A stretch of DNA of 64,000 nucleotides from Crotophaga sulcirostris. Its lineage: Eukaryota; Chordata; Aves; Cuculiformes; Crotophagidae. The stretch is taken from NCBI GenBank assembly GCA_013397455.1, contig VYZB01000168.1, positions 958,839-1,022,838 on the forward strand. The letters run 5' to 3'. Position numbers and translations under genes: made by a program. Of the stretch, positions 1-12,990 are shown one piece after another (the first letter of the stretch is position 1; each line of letters begins with the position of its first letter). Below the pieces are notes generated by a model. That model was not told the origin of the DNA. It was given only the letters and a program-made list of their open reading frames with translations, and did no database searches.

Positions 1-3000
1 AACAGCTCATAATGAAACCAGTCAGTGTCCTCAGGCCAGGCAGAAGGAGAGTCCCTCATTTTGGGCAAGAGCTGTTCAACAGTAAAAACAACAAGAAGTA
101 GAGATGTTCCCACAAACCTTGTCAGCTTTTAGAGTGAGAGGAAGGTCTGGGTAAACCTTACGGAGAACCAGCATCCTCCATGCCTTCCCTGTGCAAATGC
201 TACTCCTTGTTATCACCAGGACAATACAAATTTGTGTAGATAAACTCTCCACACTGAAGGCAGAGCTGAATTCCCAGTCCACGGTATTGACCTACTAGTT
301 AAGCACTGCAGTGTTGTTTGCTGGATTCCCAGCGCAAACATATGCTTTCAAACACAAATTGGGATTCTTCTAGCAGATTAAAGCTGTTTTCCTTCCCTGG
401 AAAACAGCCTGTAAGGAAGACAGCTAAAGGCTCTGTTGTCTCACCGTGCTCCCTGGCTCAAGAGGATTTAATATTCAAGTCGCTCATCTTCCATTCTCCC
501 TCATCCCCCTTCCCCTCTCCCCCCCACATCCCCCTGGCCCTGCAGACCAACTCCACGTCTGGTGCCTTCCTCCTACCGATTTCCCTCAGGTCAGAAGAAC
601 TCTGTCATCAATCCCCCACTGAGACTTATTTCCAAAGATCAGCACTGACCCAGAAGTCACTTGGCACTGCACCATCAGAACAGCGTGTGCTGGCGCTGCT
701 GAGAAGAGAATCTCACAGAGACCGGATTCAGGATGTCGGGCCGTCTGCTAAGCACTTGTCAGGCTCCCATATTTCAGAAAGAAATCTTTATACAGCTGAC
801 CCGGTGACTGGAGAATGTATTTATAAAACAACACACAGAGGCCGGGCTGGCTGACCCCATCGTAACGCTTTGCATTTCTGAGCAGAAGGGCCCATGCTGG
901 GTTCTTGGTTATCACTGCTCTCGCTCAAAGGAGTGGGACAGGAGGAGGCTGCTGCAGAGCTTGGATTTGGGGGCGGGAAGAGGACAAACAATCAGTGTTG
1001 GGGGTGTGCTGTGGGATGAGGGTCTAGGAGAGAGATTCATGCAACATACCCTTTGCATTCTGCACCTGGTCACGGGCAGAGGGCATTCCTTGGGTTACAT
1101 GAGAGGAAGGACATCCTACTCAAGGTTAGTGTAAGTAGAGGCCAAGGATTCTTCATCTCAAGAATTCTGACTAGAAACCCTACACAAGACCATGTTATCG
1201 TTCCTATTCTGGGAATTCAATTGATACTCAGAGGATCACATGTCCATTAGACACCTCCATCTGGCAGAGAGAATCCAGGGACAAGGGAGAATCAACAGCA
1301 TTGTCCTGAGGTTATACATGGTCCGGGAAATGGCAGGGCAGTATCAATGAGAAGGACTGTTTGGAAGCGTAAGACAAAAGGTAACCTAGACCTTGTGAGC
1401 CCTATGCTATAGATTAAAGAGGGAAGGGACTTCCCGTCAAAAGAGACAATGCCTTGACACTGAAGACCTAATCCTTCTACCTAGAGATTTCCATCCCATT
1501 TGGTTTTTATCTGTGACCTGCAGCAAGTGATAGCCCCACTCAGCTCAATATCTCTCAACACAAGGCATATCCTTGCAAAAAAGGGAGCCTTCCTCACATG
1601 AATGCCGAGTACAATTTGCAAATATCCCTCACATAGTCTCTGTGGTCAAAGTCTGAACAAACTGATGCACATTTCATCACAGCCTAAATACATTCCCTAA
1701 GAACCTGTCAGCTCAGAAGATGCAGAAGTTTCCCAAATCTAGGGCCACTAGATTGCATCCTGCATGCTGGAACAACTGATCCCACAGACAGAGCAGGGCA
1801 GGAGGAGTGCCTTGCTTTGGGTACATAGATGTCTGCCATAAAGGAACCTCATGATAAAAAATGATTGCACTATGTGCTGACTTTGCCAGTGTTAGCTAGG
1901 ATTTCTAAGCAGGCAAGCACCAAAGAAAAGTGATGTTTATTCAACCAGTTTCATAGGTGCAGATCTGAAATTCTAACCACAGTTTTACACTGTGGTTGGT
2001 CAGAGTATGACACATGCTATTAATGGTTCTGTCTTCCAGGGTGAACAGAATATATTTTTGTGGTGATATTTCAAATTGTCATGCTTATGGATTTGAATTT
2101 TGTATTCTCTGAATACTGTTAAATCCTCAAGGGCTTAAGCATTCAGAAGAAGGGAAAAGGCCGCTAATGGGAGATGGAGAAAGAATTGAAAAGAGCCACA
2201 ACATAATACATAGCTAAACACAAGCATACACAAGCACACGCACAATCAACTCAGTCCTGGTTTGAATGGAATTACTCTGGGAAGAACAATTCCCTTCACT
2301 TCAGGAATTACTGGGTGAATTTCTCCAGCCCATGTTATGTAGGTCAAAGCAGATTATCGCAGTAGTCCTCAGGGCTTTAACATCTATGAATATACCCAGC
2401 TGATTGCTGAGCAGGCCTTTGGAGTGGTTCAACGTAACACGTGCTGATACTGTTCAGACTCAGAGGGTGGGTGCATGCCGGTGCTTAGAGGGCTGTATTT
2501 TTTATTTATAACTCACGACTTTTCAGTGCTGAGATGCTGGATTCTCATCTCAGTTCATTTGCCTTCCCAGTCTTCACTTTGATTTCTGTGTAGTCTGGGA
2601 AAGGGATGTGGGAGTTCAGCTGTCATTGCAGATCCATGGGGCAGCTTTTCTTGGCAGCAGGAGCTAGAATCCCTTTTTCCTACTCTTCCCAGGATGGCAC
2701 TGGTGTCTGTCCGACTCCACATGGGTCCTATATGAGGCCTGACCAGACCAGCTGCATGAACTGATTCACCTCAAGCCTGATGAGCGCTATGTTGGTACAG
2801 CAGGGAGAGCACAAACACGCAACTAAGGGCAGGAGACAGCATTGTCCCTTTTTGTGGCAGCTTGCCATTGGAGCTATTTACTTATATCATCAAAACACGT
2901 CCTTTGCTGTCCTGACATAGGAGCTTTGATGATTTATGTGGAGCTGACTTCAGACATCACTCTGCTCTAACCCAGCTAAACATCTCGATAGTGATGGCAG

Positions 3001-4671
3001 AAGAACCAAACTGCCTCCTTTCTCAGTGTCTCAGCAGAGGATGGCTTCAGCAGGAACCAGAGCTGGCATCTGTTGCATGTTGCGTTAGGACCCCAGGCTG
3101 TGAGCTGTAGCAGCATGGAACAGACGTGCCTTCTGCTCTGCCGCCTTGTCTGTGGGGAGTAGCAGACGCTGGGGAGAGAGGGATACAGGCACCGATACAG
3201 ATTCCTTATCATAAAACACCAGGAACGCTGAGTAGGAACCGGGGCCAGGTCTTGAGGCGTTTTAGTCTGTAATCTTGAAAGTATTGGGTCTAGCCAAGTT
3301 TCAGGGTCCTCTTCTCCCTCCTCCCCCTCTACATAAGGACTGAGTTATCAGGACCTCAGTATTCATCCCACGGTACACATAAAACCAACATTAATTTTTT
3401 GCTTTCCCATCTCACCATTTCTATTTCAGGAGTTCTTGGTACCTTGGGATGCAGATCTTACACTCTGACTTTAGCCCCCAGGTAAATCCTAGAAGGTAAC
3501 TGTACCTACTCTTTCTATGCCCCTTTTTTAAAAAAAGTATAATAAAAAGATGACCACATTAGTATGCAGAGAAAGCCAATTTATACAGGGCATTAGGCAT
3601 GCAGTATAAATGAGGCTACAGGAAGAGCAGAGTGAATGGTGAATGTTTATGGAATAAGTTAACAACTGGGAATGATGTTGCATTTTCCATGCAAGCAGAC
3701 AGATATAACATGGTCCCAACAGGGAAGAATAAATCCCTGTAGTTTGTGGCCTACTTTCAGCTTCATTAATGGAATAAAGGCCAGAAGGCATGATGTCATG
3801 AAATTAGCTTCCTAATTAAACATTGCCTTTGCCTCTCTTCCCCTCTCCTCTCTGGATGAAGTCAGTGGCTTTGCTGGCCCAGAGTGCTTGCTATTTGTCA
3901 AGGGCTGAAACTCCTGAGCAGGGTGTTCAGTGTCTTTTCCAGCATCTCACAACACCGTGATCTACAGTTTGAAGTCCAGAGACTGGCACCCTGGTTTCTT
4001 TTTTCAAGGACACCATGAAAGCCAAAGGGCTCTCTGTTTCTCGGACACACTCATCGCTTTTCAAAAAACTGCCTATGCAAAGTTCTCCAAGAACCTCTCA
4101 AGACATGCTATGCATAGCCATTAAGGATCCTAAAGCAAATTTGCTGGCTGGGACATTTCAATGATATAGTGTTTGCTTTGTATACATTCCTTCACCCCAA
4201 CTTTCCATATAAAAGAAGAATAGGAACACCAGCCATAATTTTGGACTGTACAACCCAAACTGAGTGATGAGATTGCCTTGTTAGGGAGCAGGAAATTGGC
4301 TCTTTGCATTCTTACCCTCTGCTTGTTGCTCCATGTCCATCACTGCTGAAGGACCGTCTTGTCTGATTGTCCAAGGAGATGGGAGCAGATTAAAAAACAT
4401 TTTCCCTCCTTCTCCAGGCATGTATAACAGTGATTCAGAACTGAGTCTCTGCTTTGTTAAAGGAGGCTAGAACCAGGTTATGCTTACCCTCTTTAACCCT
4501 GCCCAAGTGCTGTGAATAAGTAAGCCCAGAAGACATCCTACTAAGGAATGGAAAATATAGCTTTTTCATGTTTTTCAACTTTTGCAATATTTTAATTGGT
4601 AAGTCCACTATTTTTCACTATGGTTTGTTCTTACTTAGATTCATACACATAACGCCCCCTCAGTATTTCCC
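1..4671. other. Non-coding DNA, no gene recognised
   Basis: No exon or RNA gene can be supported in this stretch. A 178-codon frame is open at 318-854 on the + strand, but its product is low in recognisable content and begins over a pyrimidine-rich tract (about 486-535), so I treat it as chance. The motif TATTTATAAAA at 818-828 resembles both a TATA box and a MEF2 site; nothing else shows a transcription start. The segment 2330-2500 is of mixed composition and repeat-free, and could be a regulatory element, but that is only an impression. Confidence 0.6.
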
Positions 4672-4700
4672 ATTTATATAATATTTTATATTATATAAAT
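4672..4700. repeat. AT-rich perfect inverted repeat
   Basis: The 12-base arm ATTTATATAATA at 4672-4683 is followed by a 5-base spacer and its exact reverse complement TATTATATAAAT at 4689-4700. A further AT-rich stretch continues to about 4728. Such sequence can extrude as a cruciform or simply reflect decayed AT microsatellite. Base composition makes such arms much less improbable than in mixed sequence. Confidence 0.8.
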
Positions 4701-5624
4701 ATATATCCCCCACTATATAATATTATAGTTTACAATAGTAACTGCAGGAAGAGACTAAAATTCAGTAGTATCATAAAAAAATCAGTCACAGGCTTTCAAA
4801 CTAATCCAGAGTTTGTGACATCCTGGTAAACTTTTGTAATGTGATATTCTTAAATAAAATCCTTAGCATATTCATAATCATAATCAAACTAGATCTCTCT
4901 TAAGTTTCTAAACATTCATCACTGGCATGAACATGTTTGCCACTCTTCTGAATCTACAATATGGGGAGTGCACTGGCCTTTTTACCAGAAAATGTTCATG
5001 ACTGCACTTTGTCCATTCAGCTGAAAATGCTGCAAATACGATGTGGCCATGAATAATAGAGAGCCCAGAAGTTGATGTTGCCAAGAATGGGTGGCTCAGG
5101 AAGTGGTTCAGACATATGTATGGAAACATTTAGCCCTGCAATTCATCAAATGTAGATGTGTTGCTTGTATTTATCATTTTTATTCCAATACCAAAGCAGA
5201 ATTTACTGCATTTATTAAAAGAGCAACAGTCCCTGAAGCAAAGTTTTTCCCTGAAGATGAGTACACCTCAGCATGAGGCCAAGATCCCACTCTTTTTCCC
5301 TTCTTCATTCAGCTTGTGTGACCGGGATACGCATGTCCTGATAAACTTGTGTGTTAGAGTTCATGGTGTGGGTCAGGAACACCCTGAGGAGTTTCAAATG
5401 GTCCTAGTTTGCTAATGTTTATCTCCATACATAGAGATCCCACATCACTGGAACTGCTTCAGTTTCTAATTTATTACCTATAGGCACCCTGCACTTCCTA
5501 AAATCCCATGTGTAACAATCTGGGGAATCAGAAATGTGCTGAACTACTCTGAAAATATGAATGTACTATTAGAGTGCGATAGATATTCAAGGATTCAAGA
5601 TCCCTTTTGCTTCAACTGTCTATC

Positions 5625-5760
5625 CTCATTTGAGGAACCATACTGATGCTGGCAAACTGAGGTACAAAACAAGGAAATGAGATCCATAAGGTCATGAAAG
5701 AAAGTGGAAATGCAGATGCGTGCCAAAGCTCCAAAACATGATATATAGGCCTAACCCCAA
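5625..5760 (-). repeat. Ancient MIR/L2-like SINE or LINE relic
   Basis: The sequence around 5652-5700 (a 'gcaaactgaggtacaaaac' stretch, then an 'ggtcatgaaag' stretch) resembles the antisense of the conserved core and tail shared by MIR-type SINEs and L2 LINEs, the 'aaactgaggcacag ... aaggtcac' pattern. It is heavily diverged and its borders are uncertain. It could also be a chance resemblance. Confidence 0.4.
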
Positions 5761-8700
5761 ACCAAACATTCTATCTAACTCCATGGCTCCTCCCTTCTCC
5801 CCCTTCCTGCTCTGCCATACAAATCTCAGTGTGATACTACTACAGGGCATCCCTGTAATGTATGTTAAGTAAGTGTGTGTCTCCGGGTGCGCTTGTCTCC
5901 CATCGAGATGGAGCTATTTTCTCTCACTCGGCATCTTTTGTGCAGGTGCGTGCTTTACAAACAGAAAAATCAGCACTCTGCAAAAGTGTTTCTCTTAACA
6001 TTTATCACCCTTTCCCTTAGTCATCACCACAGCAGCCCTCCCTGGGGAATGGGAATGCTAATTCAAGGGAAGATGTAATGCTAGTCTGTTGGGAGCCCTG
6101 GATTAGAACAACAACATAAAAGAGAGAAGGAGGAAAAAAAGAGAAAGACAGAAAGGGAGAAAGAGTCCTTCAAAAGACAGACACAGAAAAAGAGTTGAAG
6201 TCTCATTCCCTTTTATTGCAGCCCCATGCTTTTTAATTGTTCCACCTGAGTAAATCCTTCCTCTGTGATCCTGTTGTTAATGAAAAAGTCCATTGCGGTC
6301 ATTCTGCTGGCTTTAAGCTTATGCTTGTCCAATGGTTTCTTGAATTCGAGAGCAGTTAATATATCTGGAGTGGAGCAGCTGCAGGGCAACCTATTTCTAT
6401 GATAATGTGTATACAGAGCTTTTATCTTTTTTGGGGGAGGGAGGGAGGATGGTGGGGGTAGAAAGGGGGGGAACAGGAGAGTGATGCTTAACTGTTATCC
6501 CCTTTTCTCTCCTTCACTTCTGATCTTCCTCCTAAATATTTCCAGACGGTCTACCCAGAGCCCCAGGTGTTTCTATGCAACTTCAATTTTGACAGGCCAC
6601 TGTTAGGGGATGAGAGTTTATCTGTATCTGAGTTGTAGAAGGCTCAGTGTTGCCACTGCAAAATCATGAGTGTACAACGGTTAATCTCTATAAAGAACTA
6701 GGCTGGTAAAATGAAAATCCTGAGCTATCCCAAAGTGCTTTCAAACTGCAGCAAAACCTCTGGTTTGGAGTTCCAGGAGAGAAATGATTTCACCCTCCAA
6801 GAGTTCCCATAGATACACAGTGATTGAAATGGAAATCTGGAGTTTCACCCTATAACATTGTAAAATGTTACAACATGAAACCAAATAATTTTGAGGATTA
6901 CATTCAAAACTGCCAGCATCTGTGTTTGAGACAGGTATGTGTTGTAGTAACACACAGAAACCTTTCATAATTAATGTCTAACTAGTTAAATTTAGTTATT
7001 ATTTGCCTGGCAGACAGGCTGGTCAGAAACTATGTTGTACTTTCCCCTCCATTCTTCCTTCTGATTAAACATTTAAAAATAAACATCAAACAGGAAGCTG
7101 AAATTTTCCCAGATATCTCAGATGCCCTTCAAAGGACAATGAACCCCCAGCTCCATCCCTCAGTTTCCCCTTTAAAAGGCCAAACACATTTTTCATAGAA
7201 GAAAAATATATTTGCTACAGTTTCCTAGTACACAATATTCCTATTTTTAGAAAGAAGTATAGTAGAGTGAGCACTGCTCTAGAAAGTGAAGCATGATGTG
7301 TAATCAACACATTAAGACACAGAACTTTGCCGTATTATCTGTAGAGATCCTTTGGATTTCATTTGTATAAGAAAGGAGAGATTTCCTTTGGTTAGATGCA
7401 TCAAAAGCTGATTCAAGTTGAAGATTGTAGCACACAATATTTTCCTCAAAACTCTGTTAAAGCCAGAGAGACCTTTGCAGAAAATGAAGAAGCAGTAAAG
7501 AACTCATCTCTTCCTCTTTTAGTTTTTAATATTGTCCAAAACCAAATAATCCAAAGCACAGATTTTGTTTAAGTAGTGGTATCACAATCTCAATCTTGGT
7601 GAAGGGTGTGGCCAAAACACATTTTGAAAAATCAAACTGTTTCCTTTAGTTCCTTACTAGGTTACAGAACAGATGAATGTTTTATCTCCCCTCCATCTCC
7701 ACCCTTCCATAATTGTTTAGATGACATTGTCACAGAAGGGTCAGACAACTGAAAACTTGACTCAGTCTCTCATAGATACTAAATGTCTAAAAAAGGCAAT
7801 GGTACTTCACTTAGACTGATTGAAGAAAACTTTGGAGATGCTAATCAAAGGCTTTTGGGATGCAGGAAAAGTTATATTCACTGTTACAACACAAATATGT
7901 AGCATTGTAGTTTTTTACCTTTTTTCATGTAGTCCTATATTTTAAGGTAAATATTCTTCTGATAAACCCAGGAAAACGAAAAATTCAATGACCAGCATCC
8001 TGCAACTTTGCATTATTTTCAATCTAAAGACAACACCGTGCCAGTGAAAGGTCTTGTTTGAGCAGCTGGAGACCTGGAGATTTACATTTTGTAGACAGTA
8101 TAGAATAGTCCGCCAATGAGAACAACTCTAAAGGTGAAATGAATACTGAATCTGAAGCTTATTCAAGTCCTTGGCCTTCATTTAACTGTTGTTGCAGATT
8201 ATTATTCCTTCCCCATATTTAATTCAATCAACACTGTTACTGCAATTAAAAACCAAGGAAGAAAGAGCAAAGAAGAAAGAGGAACATACTTGACAAAAAA
8301 GAACCAGAAATTCATTTGTAGTCTCATATATCAGGCACACTACCTTTAGAGTGAGAGAGGGTACTGAGTCAAGCTTCTGCTGACATGTTTTGACAAACAT
8401 CCTTTCTTCAGGTTGTTTGCTTGATCCTAAAGTGCACAAGATTAGAGCCCTGCTGTTTTATACTTCGTGTAAGCTCCTAATAAGGAAGAGTGTCTGGTCC
8501 CTAGAGTACTTATATTAAAACAGATGTGATAGAGAATAGGAACAGTGATAAAAGCAAAGACAAAAGTTGAAGGGCACCTTTTTCAGAGGAGGTTTAGATA
8601 CTAGAAACTTTCAAAACTCAGTTCTTTGAATGCTAGGCAGAGTACAGTTGAGTTTGGTGCAAACACCAGTTCTCAATGAGGGAACAAGACAGCTGGATTT

Positions 8701-8850
8701 GCTGCTGTGTGGACATTATCTCCTGGCTCCAAGTGAGCTTAGGCATTTGTACTGAAGAGTTCCTCTCCTTTGTCGACGTTGTTTGGAAATCACTCTGAAA
8801 CCCTAAGGTCACTTTGTTGTTTTTCAAAGCCTTATTCAAAACTACTGCAA
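5761..8850. other. Non-coding DNA, no gene recognised
   Basis: No coding region is supported. A purine-rich tract lies at 6118-6166. The segment 6200-6420 is repeat-free, of balanced composition, and contains CACCTG and CAGCTG E-boxes; it has the look of a conserved non-coding element, though conservation was not tested. The rest is AT-rich unique DNA without evident repeats. Confidence 0.55.
6433..6471 (+). other. G-quadruplex-like tract
   Basis: G runs lie at 6433-6437, 6439-6441, 6443-6445, 6454-6458 and 6465-6471. The first three are separated by single A residues, the next loop is 8 bases and the last 6 bases. This roughly meets the pattern for an intramolecular G-quadruplex on the + strand, with one loop slightly over the usual 7-base limit. 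It sits directly downstream of a T-rich run. Confidence 0.55.
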
Positions 8851-8878
8851 GAAAAAGAAAAGGAAAGGAAAGGAAAGA
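8851..8878 (+). repeat. GGAAA-type simple repeat at gap edge
   Basis: A/G-only sequence with three to four AAGGA/GGAAA-like units runs directly into the assembly gap. The true array length is unknown because it is cut off by Ns. Confidence 0.8.
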
Positions 8879-9720
8879 NNNNNNNNNNNNNNNNNNNNNN
8901 NNNNNNNNNNNNNNNNNNNNNNNNNNNNNNNNNNNNNNNNNNNNNNNNNNNNNNNNNNNNNNNNNNNNNNNNNNNNNNNNNNNNNNNNNNNNNNNNNNNN
9001 NNNNNNNNNNNNNNNNNNNNNNNNNNNNNNNNNNNNNNNNNNNNNNNNNNNNNNNNNNNNNNNNNNNNNNNNNNNNNNNNNNNNNNNNNNNNNNNNNNNN
9101 NNNNNNNNNNNNNNNNNNNNNNNNNNNNNNNNNNNNNNNNNNNNNNNNNNNNNNNNNNNNNNNNNNNNNNNNNNNNNNNNNNNNNNNNNNNNNNNNNNNN
9201 NNNNNNNNNNNNNNNNNNNNNNNNNNNNNNNNNNNNNNNNNNNNNNNNNNNNNNNNNNNNNNNNNNNNNNNNNNNNNNNNNNNNNNNNNNNNNNNNNNNN
9301 NNNNNNNNNNNNNNNNNNNNNNNNNNNNNNNNNNNNNNNNNNNNNNNNNNNNNNNNNNNNNNNNNNNNNNNNNNNNNNNNNNNNNNNNNNNNNNNNNNNN
9401 NNNNNNNNNNNNNNNNNNNNNNNNNNNNNNNNNNNNNNNNNNNNNNNNNNNNNNNNNNNNNNNNNNNNNNNNNNNNNNNNNNNNNNNNNNNNNNNNNNNN
9501 NNNNNNNNNNNNNNNNNNNNNNNNNNNNNNNNNNNNNNNNNNNNNNNNNNNNNNNNNNNNNNNNNNNNNNNNNNNNNNNNNNNNNNNNNNNNNNNNNNNN
9601 NNNNNNNNNNNNNNNNNNNNNNNNNNNNNNNNNNNNNNNNNNNNNNNNNNNNNNNNNNNNNNNNNNNNNNNNNNNNNNNNNNNNNNNNNNNNNNNNNNNN
9701 NNNNNNNNNNNNNNNNNNNN
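8879..9720. other. Assembly gap (842 Ns)
   Basis: All bases are N. Any frame drawn through this stretch is an artefact. The non-round length suggests an estimated rather than a placeholder gap size, which is an inference. The flanks are a GGAAA-type simple repeat on the left and 13 G on the right, both of which commonly cause short-read dropout. Confidence 0.99.
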
Positions 9721-9733
9721 GGGGGGGGGGGGG
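9721..9733 (+). repeat. G13 homopolymer at gap edge
   Basis: Thirteen consecutive G bases abut the right border of the gap. It may be a genuine G tract, or a gap-filling or base-calling artefact. Confidence 0.85.
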
Positions 9734-12700
9734 AATAGAAAACCCAAAAGGATTCTGGGTATTTTTTTCCTTTTACCTCATTAAGCTTTGCTTCCAATTA
9801 CATTTTAATGATGCTTGATGTCTTCTGTATGCTAGCATTTACTGCAGTCTCTTTAAGTTTAATCGTCTTGATAATGGGTTACTCTGACACTGCAAATTAG
9901 GGGCTTAAAGAAACCTTTTGCCACATCCAGAAAAAGCTGTATGTCCACTCTGCAGCCTGTTGCTACTCAGCAGGAAATAGCAGACTTGTATTGTAGTGTT
10001 CCTTCTGTCTCACGGCTTCCCATTCCCTAAATGATGAATTAAGGATGAACAAATCACACATAGGAAAAACAAGAGAAAGGTTTCTGGAAAGTTGTTTTCC
10101 ACCAATATGTTTGAAACCCTTTGGGGCATGGGACATCATTTCAAGAACCTCATTTTCTCCATTTCTCACCACCCTTATTAGGAGTTGTAATGGTTGGTTT
10201 CTTGCCATAACCAGTAGCTAAGCAGAATTTAAGCAATTATTTTTGAAGAGAGTTTTTCCAGCACCTATCATCCTCATACAACAGGAATCTAGATAGTACC
10301 CATGCAAACTGTAAAATTACAGCCTCATGTGGAAAAATTAAGTTAATAAAATTAGAGAATCACCATCCATGTATTTTCACACCTGCTTGTGGTGTATTTT
10401 GGATATTGCTTTCGCTGTCAGTTTGTATGATTTCCCATCATCGGAACATCTAATTACCTAGCAAACCCTGGGTGAAAATCCTTTCTAGGAGCTGAATATT
10501 TTCTCATCCTTTCTTATTCCAGAAGCACAATAAATGAAAAAGATCTACAGGACAATAGAAGAACATAAATGAGGAGAAAGAATGTGTGGACAGAGGGAAA
10601 AAAACAAATGTCACCAGTCATAAGTCATTTGAGCAGTGTACTGGGATTTAGGTCAGGTCCAGTTTCTGTTGAGATGTAGAGACTCCCCTTCCTTAAAGTT
10701 TAAAATACTTATTGAAAAAGAAAATTTGAGCAAAAAGCATTTCAAAGGATCTCTATGGATTTGGTACTTTATTCAGAAGTTGGTTGCATCTCACAGCTCT
10801 GTTTTGGATGTACTTTACTCTGTCAAGTTATTATTTCACTAGAAAGTGACACCACCTCCAAACACCATGAGCTCTTTGGGCAGTTCAATGGAATAGATGG
10901 TTCTTCAGCCACAGAGACAACTAGGGAAGCAGCACTTCATTAATACATCTGGTTTGGCATTATAAAATAAAAATCTACAGCTTCAGCTTGATCCCAACCT
11001 TCTGAGTGTTCCTCAACACAGAACTCACAAATTGCACTGACAACAGCGCTAAAAGGCTCAAAAAGAGGGGAAAATGGGGCAAAGATACCGGTTTCTTTCC
11101 AGGTGTTATCTCTCACTGATAATGGAGTGAAGTAATTGGATGTATAGTAGTAGTGGAATCAGTCTTGTCCTCCACCTCATAAAAGCATCTCTTCTGCAAA
11201 GAGAGGAACATCACTGAGATGGGTTCATGATTTTGGTTCAGAAGATGGCAGGCTGGTGCAAACAATGCAGATCCTTCTCATCATGTTTACAGAAAGTAAA
11301 TAGTTTGCTTAATGGCTGCCCCATTAAAGACAATAATTAAATAGATTATGGAAGCCGAACTAATCTAGCAGCCTCTATGACAAAGACAAACATTTATTCT
11401 CTAAGTCTGATGGATCAGGTTTTTTTGTTACTCCCTCCTGTCTTGTCTTTCTCAGAGAATTTTTCTGGTATATCAAAGGCCATAATTTCAGACAGCTCTG
11501 AAGGTCATGGTTGAGGCCTCTGGAGGACTGGAAAGGATTACTCCACATGTCCCTGTAGAAACAGCTAGTGAAAATGACTAGCCAATTTACATTTACATTA
11601 TAGTTCTCAACTTATAATTTATTTTTTTAATTGTGAATTTCATAAACATTAATCTCTATAAAATTGACCAAATTGATTACCTTATTTTTGTCAAACTGGA
11701 AGAAGGTGTCTGATCCATCACTCTCCCAGCTCCCCACCACTGGCCCACTTCCTTAGAGGACCATGAAAGCACAATGGAATGACCATGAATAAAAATATGA
11801 TTATGTAAGTATTTGAATTTTCTAAAATGGGCACGAATTTGTCTCTGACAGTTGGCAGTTTTTCAAATTACTCCATTCCTAAACTTTTCCAACATGTAAT
11901 TTTTACCTCTGTTGTTTTATTTCAAACACTTTTTTATGCTAAAACAAATTTAGAAAGTAAAAAAAAACATTCAAACCTCACAAACCTTCTGATTTTAACC
12001 TTAGAAATGAACTTGAAAGAAAATAATATCCATTACTGCCAAGATGTCTCTCCTGCAAGCAAATAGTACTATTTTGAGGAAGCAGAATGTGCAGAAGGAA
12101 AATCCTGGCTGTTATTCTCAGTCCTAAAGTTTTGGGTTTTTTTTAGTTGATTTTGTTTGGTTTTAGGGATCTGATTTAGGTTAAGTACAATATAAAAAAC
12201 AATCAATATCTCAAGGAAAATGTCTCACTTCAAACAATGCTCAGCCTAACATATCTCCATTTGTTCAGCTTCCTTTCTATTTCAGTGCTATTTTAATGGG
12301 GTCTCCTTCCTTTTGCTCTAAAATAATCCCCTTACATGTTTAGAATCAATTTCTCAAAGGCCCCAGATGCCATCCTGTTGCTTCTTGAAAACCTTCAGAA
12401 ATGGACTGGAAACTAGAGAGGGTCACACTCTCCCTCCAGAGGTTTCAAATGCCAACTGATTCAAACAGGCATTGCTTTATTGAGGAAGGCTGTCCTCAGC
12501 GCATTTTTATTTCTGCTTGAGTACAAACCAAATATGTTGCACAAAGGCAAAAAATACACACTTTTCTCCTTCTTCCAACTCTAAAATATAGGCTACTTTT
12601 CTGGCTTTGCATGAGGGTGACTCTAATGAATATATCTCTCACCTGGGTCAGGATCCACATTGATATATGTGAGAAAGGTTTAGCTGGATACAAGAAAGGT

Positions 12701-12769
12701 TTGATTTCACATCAGCTACATAATTTGTGCTTATTTGTGCTATCCACTGCTATTTTGCAAATCAACTAC
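9734..12769. other. Non-coding DNA, no gene recognised
   Basis: No coding or RNA gene is recognised. Segments 9790-9960 and 10380-10480 are repeat-free with mixed composition and homeodomain-type ATTA cores, and could be regulatory, but no decisive motif is seen. The rest is AT-rich unique sequence. Confidence 0.55.
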
Positions 12770-12890
12770 ATCCTCCCATTCATAAGTGGGGAAGTTAAGG
12801 GATTTGCCAAAGTGCATTAAATAAATCCATGTAAAAATTAGGACTAAACCTCTATTCTCCGTTATTGTCTTTTTCCTCTGAGCCTTGGTA
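12770..12890 (-). repeat. Ancient MIR/CORE-SINE or L2-like relic
   Basis: Read on the + strand, the order 'gtggggaagttaagg', 'tttgccaaagtgca', then 'ggactaaacctctattctcc' follows the antisense of the MIR/L2-type element (gggaaactgagg, cttgcccaaggtca, ggattcgaacccaggtctcc). The order and spacing of three blocks is the main support. Divergence is high and no target duplication is visible. Confidence 0.5.
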
Positions 12891-12966
12891 GGTGATGAAC
12901 TGTTCTCCTACCACCAGATGTAGGGCTCCACTCGCTTAATTATCAGTTCAGCTCATATTCCAGTCT

Positions 12967-12990
12967 AAAATAAATAAATAAATAAATAAT
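12967..12990 (+). repeat. (TAAA)n microsatellite
   Basis: About six AAAT/TAAA units in perfect array. Confidence 0.95.

Noticed and set aside
318..854. 178-codon frame as a gene
   Set aside because: No recognisable domain or homology, begins over a pyrimidine-rich tract, no splice or start context.
8770..9818. Frames of 300 or more codons
   Set aside because: They consist almost entirely of N translated as X across the assembly gap.
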